From assembly GCF_963676735.1 (NCBI RefSeq), contig NZ_OY781464.1, forward strand, positions 2,141,001-2,205,000: a DNA stretch of 64,000 nucleotides. Direction: 5' to 3'. This document shows, piece by piece, positions 51,015-59,787 of the stretch. Position 1 is the stretch's first letter. Each line of letters begins with the position of its first letter. The position numbers and the translations under genes were made by a program. Source of the DNA: an uncultured Draconibacterium sp. GTDB lineage: Bacteria > Bacteroidota > Bacteroidia > Bacteroidales > Prolixibacteraceae. Under the pieces are notes generated by a model. That model saw nothing but the letters and a program-made list of their open reading frames with translations, was not told the origin of the DNA and made no database searches.

Positions 51015-51067
51015 AATTTTTCTATCAACAACCTCTTATCAAAAAGGTAAAAAACCGAAGGCTATTT

Positions 51068-52381
51068 TTATTTTGAAAAATGCGTGTTAAACAACTTTAA
51101 TCGTTTCTCGAGATCAGGAAACTGATTCGGCAGTACAAAGGATACGCAGGCCCTGATTCCTTCTTCTTCACTCCCCGTATTATCAAGGGCAATGGCGCTT
51201 ATGCCGTAAAACAGCAGATTGGCTACCAGTTGGTTACCCGTCATTCCCGGGTATGCGATGGTAAAATAAAAGCCATCAGCAATAGGCACTCCTAAATCAT
51301 TCTGATAAACTATTCGGAAACCATTTTCAAGAAACAGGCGTTTCATTTCTTTGGCACGTTCGCCATAAGCTTTTACCCCATCAACAAAATTAAACTCGCC
51401 ATTATTAGCTGCTTTTAGCATGGCGGTTAAAGCCCACTGCGCCGAATGACTGGTTCCGGAAGATAAAGAATAAAGTAAACGAAGCGTGATTGTAGCACCA
51501 AAAGTTGTTCCTTTAAAACGTTCCTGTAAATCGGGGTAATCGCGATTAAACAGTTTATCGGAGATGGCCATGATACCAATTCGCTGACCGGCGTATGAAA
51601 ATATTTTTGAGCTTGAAATAAAGAGTACATAGTTATCGGTGTAATTGGCAACCGATGGTTGAAAAGGTGCTTGTCCCGGTTTTGAGAAATCCGTTCTGAA
51701 ATCCATTCCGAAATACGCCAGGTCTTCCATTACAATTACATCGTATTTGTTGGCCAATTCACCAATTATCTGCAATTCGGTATCGTTAAAGCAAATCCAC
51801 GATGGGTTGTTTGGATTGGAGTAAACAATGGAATTAATGTTCCCTTTTTCAAGAAACGCCTCCAATTTGGCTTTTAGTTTTTCGCCTCTGAAATTAAAAA
51901 CATCAAAGGTTTCGAATTTTTGCCCCAGCACCATCATTTGTTGCTTTTGCACCGGAAAACCAGGGTCGATAAAAAGCACCGTATCTTTTTTCTTATCGCA
52001 GTTTCCGGCAGCCATAAATGCGGCATAGGTTCCCTGCATCGATCCGGTAGTGGGAATACAACCGGCAGGAGCCACATCAACATCTATAAAATTTTTAATG
52101 AATTTCGATGCTTCTTCTTTTAAGGGTTTAATCCCGTCAACCATCGGATAAATAGCCGAAACGCCACGATCAAGAGCTTCTTTTTCGGCCTCAACGCCCA
52201 CCTTGGCCGGAGGCAAACCCGGCACCCCCATTTCCATGCGGATGTATTTAAAATCACTGGCTTCTTCAACCAGGTTTACTAAAGCAACAACTTCACGAAT
52301 TGATGCTTTTCCGATATCAGGAATACGCAGTTGTGCTATTTTTTCTTCAACAAGCTTTTTATCCAAAGGAGAGTTATTCAT
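51068..52381 (-). CDS. PLP-dependent aminotransferase, class I/II
   Basis: A 437-residue fold-type I aminotransferase. PLP-lysine is Lys259 in SSSKIFSYAGQRIG. TTGSMQGTYAAFMA binds the cofactor phosphate, YSNPNNPSWICF holds the conserved asparagine and VIVMEDLAYFGMD contains the ring-contacting Asp. Substrate is not readable; proximity to pheA and flavodoxin could point to aromatic or branched amino acids, but a terminator separates them. It is not part of an obvious operon. Confidence 0.88.
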   Translation of the reverse strand: MNNSPLDKKLVEEKIAQLRIPDIGKASIREVVALVNLVEEASDFKYIRMEMGVPGLPPAKVGVEAEKEALDRGVSAIYPMVDGIKPLKEEASKFIKNFIDVDVAPAGCIPTTGSMQGTYAAFMAAGNCDKKKDTVLFIDPGFPVQKQQMMVLGQKFETFDVFNFRGEKLKAKLEAFLEKGNINSIVYSNPNNPSWICFNDTELQIIGELANKYDVIVMEDLAYFGMDFRTDFSKPGQAPFQPSVANYTDNYVLFISSSKIFSYAGQRIGIMAISDKLFNRDYPDLQERFKGTTFGATITLRLLYSLSSGTSHSAQWALTAMLKAANNGEFNFVDGVKAYGERAKEMKRLFLENGFRIVYQNDLGVPIADGFYFTIAYPGMTGNQLVANLLFYGISAIALDNTGSEEEGIRACVSFVLPNQFPDLEKRLKLFNTHFSK

Positions 52382-52452
52382 ACTTAACAGGTTAAACCTT
52401 TTTAGTTAGTAAAATGGTGCTCAAATATCACAGTCGCAATAGTAAGCTGAAA

Positions 52453-52485
52453 AAAAGAAACCAGTTATTCTTACCGGTTTCTTTT
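52453..52485. terminator. Bidirectional terminator after flavodoxin
   Basis: Arms AAAAGAAACC (52453-52462) and GGTTTCTTTT (52476-52485) are perfectly complementary with a 13-base loop. Minus-strand transcripts from pheA-flavodoxin end in a U-run. Confidence 0.82.
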
Positions 52486-52521
52486 ACAAATTATGATCGT
52501 TAATTTTTTCTGCAATGAAAA

Positions 52522-53046
52522 TTAGAATCCAAAATCTGGTTTTATTTGTTCAACCCAGGCAGCAACACGTTCTTCAGTCATTTCCGGCTCAAAATCTTCA
52601 TCAATTGGCAGGCCGATAAATTTACCATCAACCACTGCTTCCGATTCTTCAAACTCGTATCCTTCGGTATCAACAGGGCCCACCAAAACAGCACCATTCT
52701 TCATTAATTCTTTGCCAAGCAAGCCAATGTGGTCAACAAAAGCGTGGGCATAAGTAACATGGTCGCCAAGACCGAAAACGGCTATCGTTTTATTGCTGTA
52801 ATCTACTTTTGATATTTCTGGAAGGAATTTTCCCCAATCGTTGTTGGAGTAGTTCGAATCCCAGGTGTCTTTACCAACTGTTGACAAGCCAAAAATTATT
52901 TTGTCGAATTTCTCTAAATCAGCCGATGAAGCGCTTTTTACTTCAACCATTTCCACTTTATCAGCACCAATTAATTCTTTTATTTTGTCTGCTACACGGT
53001 TTACCGATCCTCCAACCGGACCATAAAAAATTGCTATTTTACTCAT
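52522..53046 (-). CDS. fldA: Flavodoxin, long-chain type
   Basis: A 174-residue flavodoxin. The FMN phosphate loop is KIAIFYGPVGGSVNRVADKI (an atypical GPVGGS in place of the usual TxTGNT). Further motifs are LSTVGKDTWDSNYSNNDWGK, VFGLGDHVTYAHAFVDHIGL and the C-terminal DEDFEPEMTEERVAAWVEQI. It carries low-potential electrons, for example for radical-SAM or other ferredoxin-linked enzymes. It follows pheA by 17 bases on the same strand and ends at a strong terminator. Confidence 0.9.
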   Translation of the reverse strand: MSKIAIFYGPVGGSVNRVADKIKELIGADKVEMVEVKSASSADLEKFDKIIFGLSTVGKDTWDSNYSNNDWGKFLPEISKVDYSNKTIAVFGLGDHVTYAHAFVDHIGLLGKELMKNGAVLVGPVDTEGYEFEESEAVVDGKFIGLPIDEDFEPEMTEERVAAWVEQIKPDFGF

Positions 53047-53063
53047 ATCTTTCGTTTTAGTTT

Positions 53064-53894
53064 TTACTGATTATGTAAATTCCCTTTTTGGTATTCTCCC
53101 AATATTGATAAACTCGATGCACTCTTTAATACCTGATGAATCGCTTTATCGTAATTTTCGCCTTTTTCCCATTCAATATCCACATGAAAAGTGTACTCAT
53201 TGGGCTTTCCTATTTTTGGCACCGATTGAATTTTCGTCAGGTTAATTTCGTTTTCGGCAAAAGTATTTAGCACAGCCGCCAGAGCGCCGTAAAAGTGCCC
53301 AACTTCAAAACACACAGAAGCTTTATTTGTTCCTTGTGTTGGATTACCATGTTTTGAAAGAATCCAAAAGCGGGTGTAATTTTTCTTGTTGGTTTCGATG
53401 CCGGTTTCCAATACCTGCAAATCGTACAGTTCAGCCGACCGCAAATTAGCGATTGACGCTGCATCTTTTAAGTTATTATCGGCCACCAGTTTCGATGATG
53501 CTGCCGTATCCAGCTTTTCGTGTAATTGAGCATTGGGAAAATGATGTTCGATATATTCCATACATTGCCTTAAGGCAATCGGATGCGAATGAATATCCTT
53601 AATATCCTCTGGCTTAACACCTTCATTTACCAACAAATTCATCTGAATGTGTAAATAAATTTCACCGATTACCCGCAAATGATAATCGCGAATTAACTGA
53701 TAATTATTGAGCAAACTGCCGGCAATAGAATTTTCGATTGCCATAACTGCAAAGTCCACCTCGTCATTATCCATTAATTCACATACGGTTTTAAAGGTCT
53801 TGCATTCAACCACCTCAATGTCATCTTCAAAATATCTCCTGGCCGCATCTTCATGAAAAGAGCCGGCTATTCCCTGTATTGCTATCCGTTTCAT
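53064..53894 (-). CDS. pheA: Prephenate dehydratase with ACT domain
   Basis: A 276-residue enzyme converting prephenate to phenylpyruvate. It opens RIAIQGIAGSFHEDAARRYF. The catalytic threonine region is NYTRFWILSK. The ACT regulatory domain begins FYGALAAVLNTFAENEINLT and carries IQSVPKIGKPNEYTFHVDIE; the ESRP motif of other groups is QSVP here, as I recall for Bacteroidota. Likely feedback control by phenylalanine. There is no chorismate mutase domain. It shares a transcript with flavodoxin. Confidence 0.94.
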   Translation of the reverse strand: MKRIAIQGIAGSFHEDAARRYFEDDIEVVECKTFKTVCELMDNDEVDFAVMAIENSIAGSLLNNYQLIRDYHLRVIGEIYLHIQMNLLVNEGVKPEDIKDIHSHPIALRQCMEYIEHHFPNAQLHEKLDTAASSKLVADNNLKDAASIANLRSAELYDLQVLETGIETNKKNYTRFWILSKHGNPTQGTNKASVCFEVGHFYGALAAVLNTFAENEINLTKIQSVPKIGKPNEYTFHVDIEWEKGENYDKAIHQVLKSASSLSILGEYQKGNLHNQ

Positions 53895-53914
53895 TTAAAA
53901 TTTTTAAAGCGTAT

Positions 53915-53922
53915 CAAATATA
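53915..53922 (-). promoter_or_regulatory. Possible -7 element of pheA
   Basis: TATATTTG on the minus strand, 21 bases upstream of the pheA ATG. Exact TAnnTTTG match, but no TTG at 19-base spacing. Confidence 0.4.
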
Positions 53923-54006
53923 CGAATTATGCGCTAAGTGAGCTGTTTCATTGGCAGATTGCGATTAAAATTAAAGTTTGTATTATGTGACTGCAGTTTT
54001 TTTTAT

Positions 54007-54047
54007 AAAAAAGGGCTGGAGCTTCGCAGAACACCAACCCTTTTTTT
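54007..54047 (-). terminator. Terminator of the PaaK/ACT block
   Basis: Arms 54007-54019 (AAAAAAGGGCTGG) and 54034-54046 (CCAACCCTTTTTT) pair with one mismatch; a 14-base loop separates them. The minus-strand product ends in CCCTTTTTTA. It separates ACT/PaaK from pheA. Confidence 0.86.
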
Positions 54048-54066
54048 CTTCTATTTTTAAGCGCAC

Positions 54067-54495
54067 CTAAAACTGGTAGAGTTCGTCGGCTTTTAGCAAT
54101 TCGGTTTTATGTTTTTGAAGCATCTCGACGGCACGTTTTACGCGGGTTGGCCGAATAACTGTTACGGCTCCTTCATCTTGCATTGAGAAAGCATACATGT
54201 ATTCAATAAATACTTCTTCCTGCTGCAAAATATCGAGCAACTTGCTTAAGCTTCCCGGCTTGTTGGGTGTTTTAGCCAAAACAACTTCGGTTGTTTGCAC
54301 TGAAAAGTCGTTGTCTTTTAAAACCAGGCAAGCCTTATCCGGATCGGAAACAATCATGCGTAGAATTCCAAAATCAGAGGTATCAGCAATGGTAAATGCT
54401 GATATATTTATACCGGCCTCGCCCATAATTTTTGTTACATCGTTCAATCTTCCCGATTTATTTTCTAAAAAAACAGAAACTTGTTTTATGATCAT
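54067..54495 (-). CDS. Tandem ACT-domain protein
   Basis: A 142-residue protein with two ACT repeats (about 5-70 and 72-142). The first begins QVSVFLENKSGRLNDVTKIM; the second TPNKPGSLSKLLDILQQEEV. ACT domains bind amino acids, so a sensor of the substrate or product of the neighbouring ligase is likely. It starts 5 bases after the PaaK gene, the usual order for this pair in Bacteroidota. It is more divergent from the other two ACT proteins here (55864 and 59788) than they are from each other. Confidence 0.88.
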   Translation of the reverse strand: MIIKQVSVFLENKSGRLNDVTKIMGEAGINISAFTIADTSDFGILRMIVSDPDKACLVLKDNDFSVQTTEVVLAKTPNKPGSLSKLLDILQQEEVFIEYMYAFSMQDEGAVTVIRPTRVKRAVEMLQKHKTELLKADELYQF

Positions 54496-54500
54496 GGTTC

Positions 54501-55799
54501 TCAGATTTTTCGGTTATCAATTACTCGTTTTGCTTTACCTGCTGTACGTTCAATGGTTTTTGGTTCAACCAATTTAACATCAACAGAAATACCCAGCGTA
54601 CTTTGAATATTATGCGTAATTTTCTTTTTCAGTTTTTCGAGTTCGCGTATCTCATCCGAGAAGAATTGCTCCTGCACCTCCACCATCAGTTTTAGTACAT
54701 CAAGCGTGCCTTCGCGCTCAACAATTAGCAGGTAGTGCGGTTCTGTTTCGCTCATTTCAAGCAGCACACTCTCAATTTGCGATGGGAAAACATTTACGCC
54801 CCTAATAATTAGCATGTCGTCGGATCTGCCGGTGCATTTTTCCATTCGCACCAGCGTACGGCCGCATTCGCACTTGTCGTATATTAAGCGGGTTAAATCG
54901 CGAGTACGGTAGCGGATAATAGGGATACCCTCTTTTGTTACTGTTGTAAATACCAACTCCCCTATTTCACCGGGCTCAACAGGCTGCAGTGTTTCCGGAT
55001 GAATAATCTCCGGAATAAAATGATCTTCATTTACATGCATCCCAACCTGGTGTTCGCACTCGCACGATACGCCGGGTCCAATTACCTCGCTCAAACCGTA
55101 AATATCTATTGCCTTAAGTTTTAGTTTGGTCTCAATTTCTTTGCGCATGCTTTCGCTCCAGGGTTCGGCGCCAAAAATACCCACGCGCAGTTTCAATTCT
55201 TCAGGTGCGATGCCCATATCGGCCATCACTTCGGCTAAAAACAAGGCGTACGATGGCGTACAGGCAATTACCGATGAGCCAAAGTCTTGCATTAACTGAA
55301 TTTGTTTTTGCGTGTTTCCTCCGGAAATTGGAATTACTGTTGCCCCCAGGTTTTCGGTACCGTAATGCATGCCCAAACCTCCGGTAAACAAGCCGTAACC
55401 GTAGGCAACCTGCACAATATCGTTGCGCGTAACACCGGCCATACATAGCGTGCGGGTTACCACTTCGGCCCACATATTTAAATCGTTGCGGGTATAGCCC
55501 ACCACGGTTGGTTTTCCGGTTGTTCCCGAACTGGCGTGTACTCTAACAATTTCGCTCATGGGTACAGTAAACATCCCGAAGGGGTAGTTATCGCGCAAAT
55601 CGGTTTTATTGGTAAAAGGTAGGTTTTTCAGGTCTTCAATCGAACGCACATCACCGGGCAGCATTCCTATTTCCTGCATTTTGGCCCGGTAACTGGGTAT
55701 GTTATGGTAAATACGCTGAACTGTTTGTTTTAAGCGCTCTCCCTGCAGGGCTGCCATTTCGTCTCGGGAGGCACATTCTATCTTTTCATTCCAAATCAT
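54501..55799 (-). CDS. paaK: Phenylacetate-CoA ligase family enzyme (PaaK1)
   Basis: A 432-residue adenylate-forming ligase. The ATP phosphate loop is HASSGTTGKPTVVGYT. NIPSYRAKMQEIG, LPFTNKTDLRDNYPFGMF, IYGLSEVIGPGV and RYRTRDLTRLI are PaaK signatures. GRSDDMLIIRGVNVFPSQIE contains the hinge and leads to the C-terminal domain with the catalytic lysine near TAGKAKRVIDNR. By family it makes an aryl-acetyl-CoA (for example phenylacetyl-CoA) from acid, ATP and CoA. No downstream PaaABCDE oxygenase or IorAB is present in the window, so the acid may come from amino-acid catabolism or be taken up. Part of the four-gene module SSS1-ACT-PaaK1-ACT. Confidence 0.9.
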   Translation of the reverse strand: MIWNEKIECASRDEMAALQGERLKQTVQRIYHNIPSYRAKMQEIGMLPGDVRSIEDLKNLPFTNKTDLRDNYPFGMFTVPMSEIVRVHASSGTTGKPTVVGYTRNDLNMWAEVVTRTLCMAGVTRNDIVQVAYGYGLFTGGLGMHYGTENLGATVIPISGGNTQKQIQLMQDFGSSVIACTPSYALFLAEVMADMGIAPEELKLRVGIFGAEPWSESMRKEIETKLKLKAIDIYGLSEVIGPGVSCECEHQVGMHVNEDHFIPEIIHPETLQPVEPGEIGELVFTTVTKEGIPIIRYRTRDLTRLIYDKCECGRTLVRMEKCTGRSDDMLIIRGVNVFPSQIESVLLEMSETEPHYLLIVEREGTLDVLKLMVEVQEQFFSDEIRELEKLKKKITHNIQSTLGISVDVKLVEPKTIERTAGKAKRVIDNRKI

Positions 55800-55863
55800 A
55801 AATTTGTTGATCTTTGGTTTTTGTTTGTATTATCCGGGTTTTACAATAAACTATTTTATGAGC

Positions 55864-56295
55864 TTATTTCCCGTAAACGATTTTATCATCTAATATTTTA
55901 ACATGATTGATTTCCAATCTGCGCACTGCTTCAAGAATATCAGGAACTTCAAGCAGCAGAATTGCCTGGTTGCTTTGTGCAATCAAACGGGTGTAGGCAC
56001 TTTCAATATGTATTCCGGCCCGGGCAATTTTTATCAGCAACTCGTCCAGTCCCCCGGCTTCGTCTTTCATCTCCAGGGCAATAACTTCTTTCATGGCAAC
56101 GGCATTGCCTTTATCCGACAATACTTTGTATGCCTTATCCGGCTGATCAACAAGAAGGCTTAACACTCCCCACCCGTGCGACATATTATTTAATGTTAGC
56201 GAGCGGATATCAATTGCTTCTTTTTTCAGCAGTGCAGTTATTGCTTCAAAATGTGTGATTTTATTTTCAAGAAATACCGAAATCTCAAATGCCAT
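55864..56295 (-). CDS. Tandem ACT-domain protein
   Basis: A 143-residue protein with two ACT repeats (AFEISVFLENKITHFEAITA at the start; LEMKDEAGGLDELLIKIARA opens the second) and the C-terminal KILDDKIVYGK. It is a close paralog of the ACT protein at 59788 (shared EMxDEAGGLD, KILDD and VYGK). It lies 53 bases after the symporter SSS1 and 64 bases before PaaK1 on the same strand. A ligand-sensing role for aromatic or related amino acids is inferred. Confidence 0.85.
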   Translation of the reverse strand: MAFEISVFLENKITHFEAITALLKKEAIDIRSLTLNNMSHGWGVLSLLVDQPDKAYKVLSDKGNAVAMKEVIALEMKDEAGGLDELLIKIARAGIHIESAYTRLIAQSNQAILLLEVPDILEAVRRLEINHVKILDDKIVYGK

Positions 56296-56348
56296 AATTT
56301 TCGTTTTTTGGTTTATTTAAGCTATCGTGTAAATTTATAAGTATTCTT

Positions 56349-57902
56349 TTAAACATTCTCATTTTTTGTCAGCAATGTAACGGCCACCAAAACAATTATC
56401 GACACAGGCAATGCAAACACCAGAGGGTCTATAATCATCCATGGAAATTTGGCTATTAAAAAATCCTTTCCGAAGATGGCATTGCATATTCCCAGTGGCT
56501 CTGCCTCTTTTTGGTGCAAAAATGCCAGGGCAAAAGCGCTGCTTAAAAAACCTGCAAGCATGCTCCATTTCGCAGCGGTGCGTGTAACACTTTTCCAGTA
56601 AAGGGCGGCAATGTAAACCGGCAAAAAGGTGGCCGCGCAAATTCCGAAGAAAATGGCTGTGCCACGCGCTACAATGCTACCGGGCAGCTGGTAACCAATA
56701 ATTATGCTGATTAAGATGGCCACCACAATGCCGAGGCGGGTAATCAGCATTGTATTCCATTTTTTTGATGGACTGAGCTGTTCGACAAAATCGCGGCCAA
56801 TGGAAGTTCCCATGGCATGAAATTGCGAACTCAGGGTTGACATTCCGGCCGATAACAAGGCCAGCATAAACAAGTAAACAAACCACTCTGGCATTGCAGA
56901 GTTAATAAATTCGGGAATAATTAAATCTATATTTCCTTTGGCAACTTCAATGGATAGCTGTCCTTTTTCGTTAAAAAAATACAGGTTTGAGAGCGCCCCT
57001 ACCGTGTAGATAAAACCGGTAACCACAAATATAAAAAGTCCTCCGGGAAGAATGGCCCGGTTTAACTCGCGATTACTTTTAACGGTCATAAAACGCACAA
57101 TTAGCTGTGGCTGCGCCAAAACACCAATTCCTACACCCAAAATAATATTGGTAACCAGCACCCACCACCAGGCCGAGTTCATTTTTGGAAAAGCCGTCCA
57201 ACCCTCGTGTCCTTTGGCCTGTAAACTTTCCGGAACCAGGTTGGCCATATTGGTTAGCGCTTCGTGTGCCGCCCCTACACCTCCCAGTTTCGAATACGTT
57301 ACTATCAGCAAGAAGAACATACTCATAAACATGATGGTTCCCTGAAGCGCATCAGTATACATAACTCCCTTTAGGCCACCGGCAATTACATAGGCTGCAA
57401 TTATTACCGAGAAAAAGGTAAGGGCCACCGAAAAATCAATTTCAAAAATATTTTCGATAAAACGGGCGCCACCAATTAATACCACAGCGGCATAAAGTGG
57501 CATGGCTACAAAAATCATTAATCCGCTAACCATTTGAATGGTTTTCGAATTAAATCGTTTACCCAGAAACTCCGGAAAGGTATGCGCATCGAGTTGGCGT
57601 CCCATCGACCGGGTTTTTCGGCCAAAGAAGATAAAGGCAATAAATACCCCTATCAGAATATTCAGAAAGGTAAGCCAAATAAGTCCCATACCATAAACAG
57701 CCGAAATCCCGCCAAAACCAATTATTGCCGAAGTTGAGATAAAAGTTGCTCCATACGACATGGCCATAACAAAGGGATGAATTTCGCGCCCTCCGAGCAA
57801 ATAATCTTTTGCGGTTTTTGTTCCTTTGTAACCCCGATAACCCAGGTATGCAATTACCAAAAGATAGGCTACCAGCACTATTCCGAGCGTAAAAGTATTC
57901 AT
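56349..57902 (-). CDS. Sodium:solute symporter (SSS1)
   Basis: A 517-residue integral membrane protein with about 13 membrane segments, the SSS/LeuT-fold size. It begins NTFTLGIVLVAYLLVIAYLG and includes TAKDYLLGGREIHPFVMAMS, SATFIS-like YGATFISTSAIIGFGG and the core LQGTIMFMSMFFLLIV. SSS members carry acetate, phenylacetate (PaaL), proline and others; context with PaaK suggests a carboxylate. A 73-residue block is almost identical to SSS2 next door. A hairpin (57922-57967) lies between the two symporter genes. Confidence 0.9.
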   Translation of the reverse strand: MNTFTLGIVLVAYLLVIAYLGYRGYKGTKTAKDYLLGGREIHPFVMAMSYGATFISTSAIIGFGGISAVYGMGLIWLTFLNILIGVFIAFIFFGRKTRSMGRQLDAHTFPEFLGKRFNSKTIQMVSGLMIFVAMPLYAAVVLIGGARFIENIFEIDFSVALTFFSVIIAAYVIAGGLKGVMYTDALQGTIMFMSMFFLLIVTYSKLGGVGAAHEALTNMANLVPESLQAKGHEGWTAFPKMNSAWWWVLVTNIILGVGIGVLAQPQLIVRFMTVKSNRELNRAILPGGLFIFVVTGFIYTVGALSNLYFFNEKGQLSIEVAKGNIDLIIPEFINSAMPEWFVYLFMLALLSAGMSTLSSQFHAMGTSIGRDFVEQLSPSKKWNTMLITRLGIVVAILISIIIGYQLPGSIVARGTAIFFGICAATFLPVYIAALYWKSVTRTAAKWSMLAGFLSSAFALAFLHQKEAEPLGICNAIFGKDFLIAKFPWMIIDPLVFALPVSIIVLVAVTLLTKNENV

Positions 57903-57921
57903 AATAATAGCTTTATTGATA

Positions 57922-57967
57922 AAAAATGAAGACCTGAAAAATAACCATCGTCCAACGCTTCATTTTT
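57922..57967 (-). terminator. Terminator-like hairpin between the two symporter genes
   Basis: Arms AAAAATGAAG (57922-57931) and CTTCATTTTT (57958-57967) pair over 10 bases with a 26-base loop; the minus-strand product runs into TTTTTT. AT-rich and long-looped, so it may only attenuate readthrough from SSS2 into SSS1. Confidence 0.5.
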
Positions 57968-57981
57968 ACTTATGAGTTGAT

Positions 57982-59568
57982 TTAATTGATTCCCTTGAAA
58001 CACTTGGCCAGGTGCTCGTCGGATGTTTTTGGCGTGGCCAGCGATACTGCCACAAGCACAATTATTGAAATTGGCATGGCAATAATAATGGGGTCCATAA
58101 TCATCCACGGAAATTTTGTGGCCAAGGTTGGCTGACCAAAAATAGCCTGACAAATACCAAGTGGTTCCGATTCTTTTACGTGCATAAAAGCCAGGGCAAA
58201 AACACTGGCCAGCAAACCCGACAGAATACTCCACATGGCAGCAGTTTTGCTTACTCGTTTCCAATACAACGATGCAAAATATACCGGTAAGAACGCCGCT
58301 GCACAAACACCAAAAAAGATGGCTGTTCCGCGTGCTACAATACTTCCGGGCAGCTGATATCCGATAAGAATACTTATTGCAATTCCTACAATTATACCGA
58401 TACGCGTTACAAACATGGTATCGAATTTTTTATTCGGAAATACATTTTCAAAGAAATCGCGTCCGAGCGAGGTACCCATGGCATGAAACTGCGAACTAAG
58501 CGTTGACATACCAGCCGAAAGTAGCGCCAGCATAAACAAATATACAAACCACTCGGGCATAGCAGCATTTATGTATTCCGGAATAATTAAATCCACATTT
58601 CCTTTAGCCACCTGAATAGCCAGCTGCCCCGATTCGTTGTAAAAAAACAGGTTGGTTAGTCCGCCTACGGTAAAAATAAATCCGGTAGCCACAAAAATAA
58701 ATACGCCGCCAATCAGCACTGCGCGGTTTAACTCGCGATTACTTTTTACGGTCATAAACCGAACCACCAGTTGGGGCTGTGCCAAAACACCAATTCCAAC
58801 GCCCAAAATTATATTGGTTACCAGCACCCACCACCAGGCTGAATTCATTTTCGGAAAAGCCGTCCAGCCCTCGTGCCCTTTGGCTTGCAAACTCTCGGGA
58901 ACCAGGTTGGCCATATTGGTTAAGGCCTCGTGGGCGGCCGATACACCTCCCAGTTTTATATAGCTCACAATCAGCAAAAAGAAGAGGCTTAAAAACATAA
59001 TTGTTCCCTGCAAGGCATCGGTATACATTACCCCCTTTAACCCGCCGGCAATTACATATGCTGCAATTATTAACGAGAAAAAGGTAAGCGCAATAGAGAA
59101 GTCGATTTCAAAAATACTTTCGATAAAGCGTGCGCCGCCAATTAAAACAACGGCAGCATAAAGTGGCATGGCTATAAAAATTACCGCACCACTGATAATT
59201 TGTATTTTTTTAGATTGAAAACGATTGCCCAAAAACTCGGGAAAGGTATGTGCATCGAGGTTGTGCCCCATTTTTCGGGTTATTCGGCCAAAAAAGATAA
59301 AGGCAATAAACACTCCCACAAAAATATTTAATACGGTAAGCCAAATAAGCCCCATACCATACACGCCTGCCACCCCGCCAAAACCAATAATTGCAGAGGT
59401 AGAAATAAAGGTTGCACCATACGACATGGCCATCACAAAAGGATGTATTTCGCGTCCGGCCAAAAGATAATCTTTTGCTGATTTGGTGGTTTTATACCCT
59501 TTGTAGCCGAGGTAACCAATAACCAACAAATAAATAACAACTACAAATCCAAGAGTAAAAGTATTCAT
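57982..59568 (-). CDS. Sodium:solute symporter (SSS2)
   Basis: A 528-residue membrane protein, paralog of SSS1 with the same start (NTFTLGFVVVIYLLVIGYLG) and conserved blocks SAKDYLLAGREIHPFVMAMS, YGATFISTSAIIGFGG and LQGTIMFLSLFFLLIV. The C-terminus is longer (LATPKTSDEHLAKCFKGIN). A small one-helix protein is encoded 11 bases upstream on the same strand. Likely uptake of a carboxylate, coupled to Na+, in one transcript with porin, PaaK2 and ACT. Confidence 0.9.
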   Translation of the reverse strand: MNTFTLGFVVVIYLLVIGYLGYKGYKTTKSAKDYLLAGREIHPFVMAMSYGATFISTSAIIGFGGVAGVYGMGLIWLTVLNIFVGVFIAFIFFGRITRKMGHNLDAHTFPEFLGNRFQSKKIQIISGAVIFIAMPLYAAVVLIGGARFIESIFEIDFSIALTFFSLIIAAYVIAGGLKGVMYTDALQGTIMFLSLFFLLIVSYIKLGGVSAAHEALTNMANLVPESLQAKGHEGWTAFPKMNSAWWWVLVTNIILGVGIGVLAQPQLVVRFMTVKSNRELNRAVLIGGVFIFVATGFIFTVGGLTNLFFYNESGQLAIQVAKGNVDLIIPEYINAAMPEWFVYLFMLALLSAGMSTLSSQFHAMGTSLGRDFFENVFPNKKFDTMFVTRIGIIVGIAISILIGYQLPGSIVARGTAIFFGVCAAAFLPVYFASLYWKRVSKTAAMWSILSGLLASVFALAFMHVKESEPLGICQAIFGQPTLATKFPWMIMDPIIIAMPISIIVLVAVSLATPKTSDEHLAKCFKGIN

Positions 59569-59579
59569 ATCGTAGGTTT

Positions 59580-59759
59580 TTAAATCTCACTTTGCATTTG
59601 TTCGTCTTTCTCCTCCCAATCCAAATCTTTTTGAATTTCTTCGGTATCGGTTTCCATTCCTTTATTCCAGTTTTTTATGCCATAAACTATACAGGCAACT
59701 AAACTTAAAACAGCCAGCAAATAGCCGATATAAATTACAGGGTCATTAATTCCAAGCAT
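59580..59759 (-). CDS. Small symporter accessory-type membrane protein
   Basis: A 59-residue protein from ATG 59759 to TAA 59580. One membrane helix (PVIYIGYLLAVLSLVACIVYG, written here in two parts: PVIYIGYLLAV and LSLVACIVYG) is followed by KNWNKGM and an acidic tail (TDTEEIQKDLDWEEKDEQ). It sits between the ACT gene (28 bases) and SSS2 (11 bases). Its plan recalls the small accessory subunits encoded next to some SSS symporters. The first symporter, SSS1, has no such companion. Found by reading the gap between larger genes; short size limits certainty. Confidence 0.75.
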   Translation of the reverse strand: MLGINDPVIYIGYLLAVLSLVACIVYGIKNWNKGMETDTEEIQKDLDWEEKDEQMQSEI

Positions 59760-59787
59760 AAGTTTTATTTTTATTGGTTTTTATTTT

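Noticed and set aside
57899..58306. 135-residue minus-strand frame at the SSS2 end and SSS1 junction
   Set aside because: Overlaps SSS2 in another frame, and its text is not protein-like.
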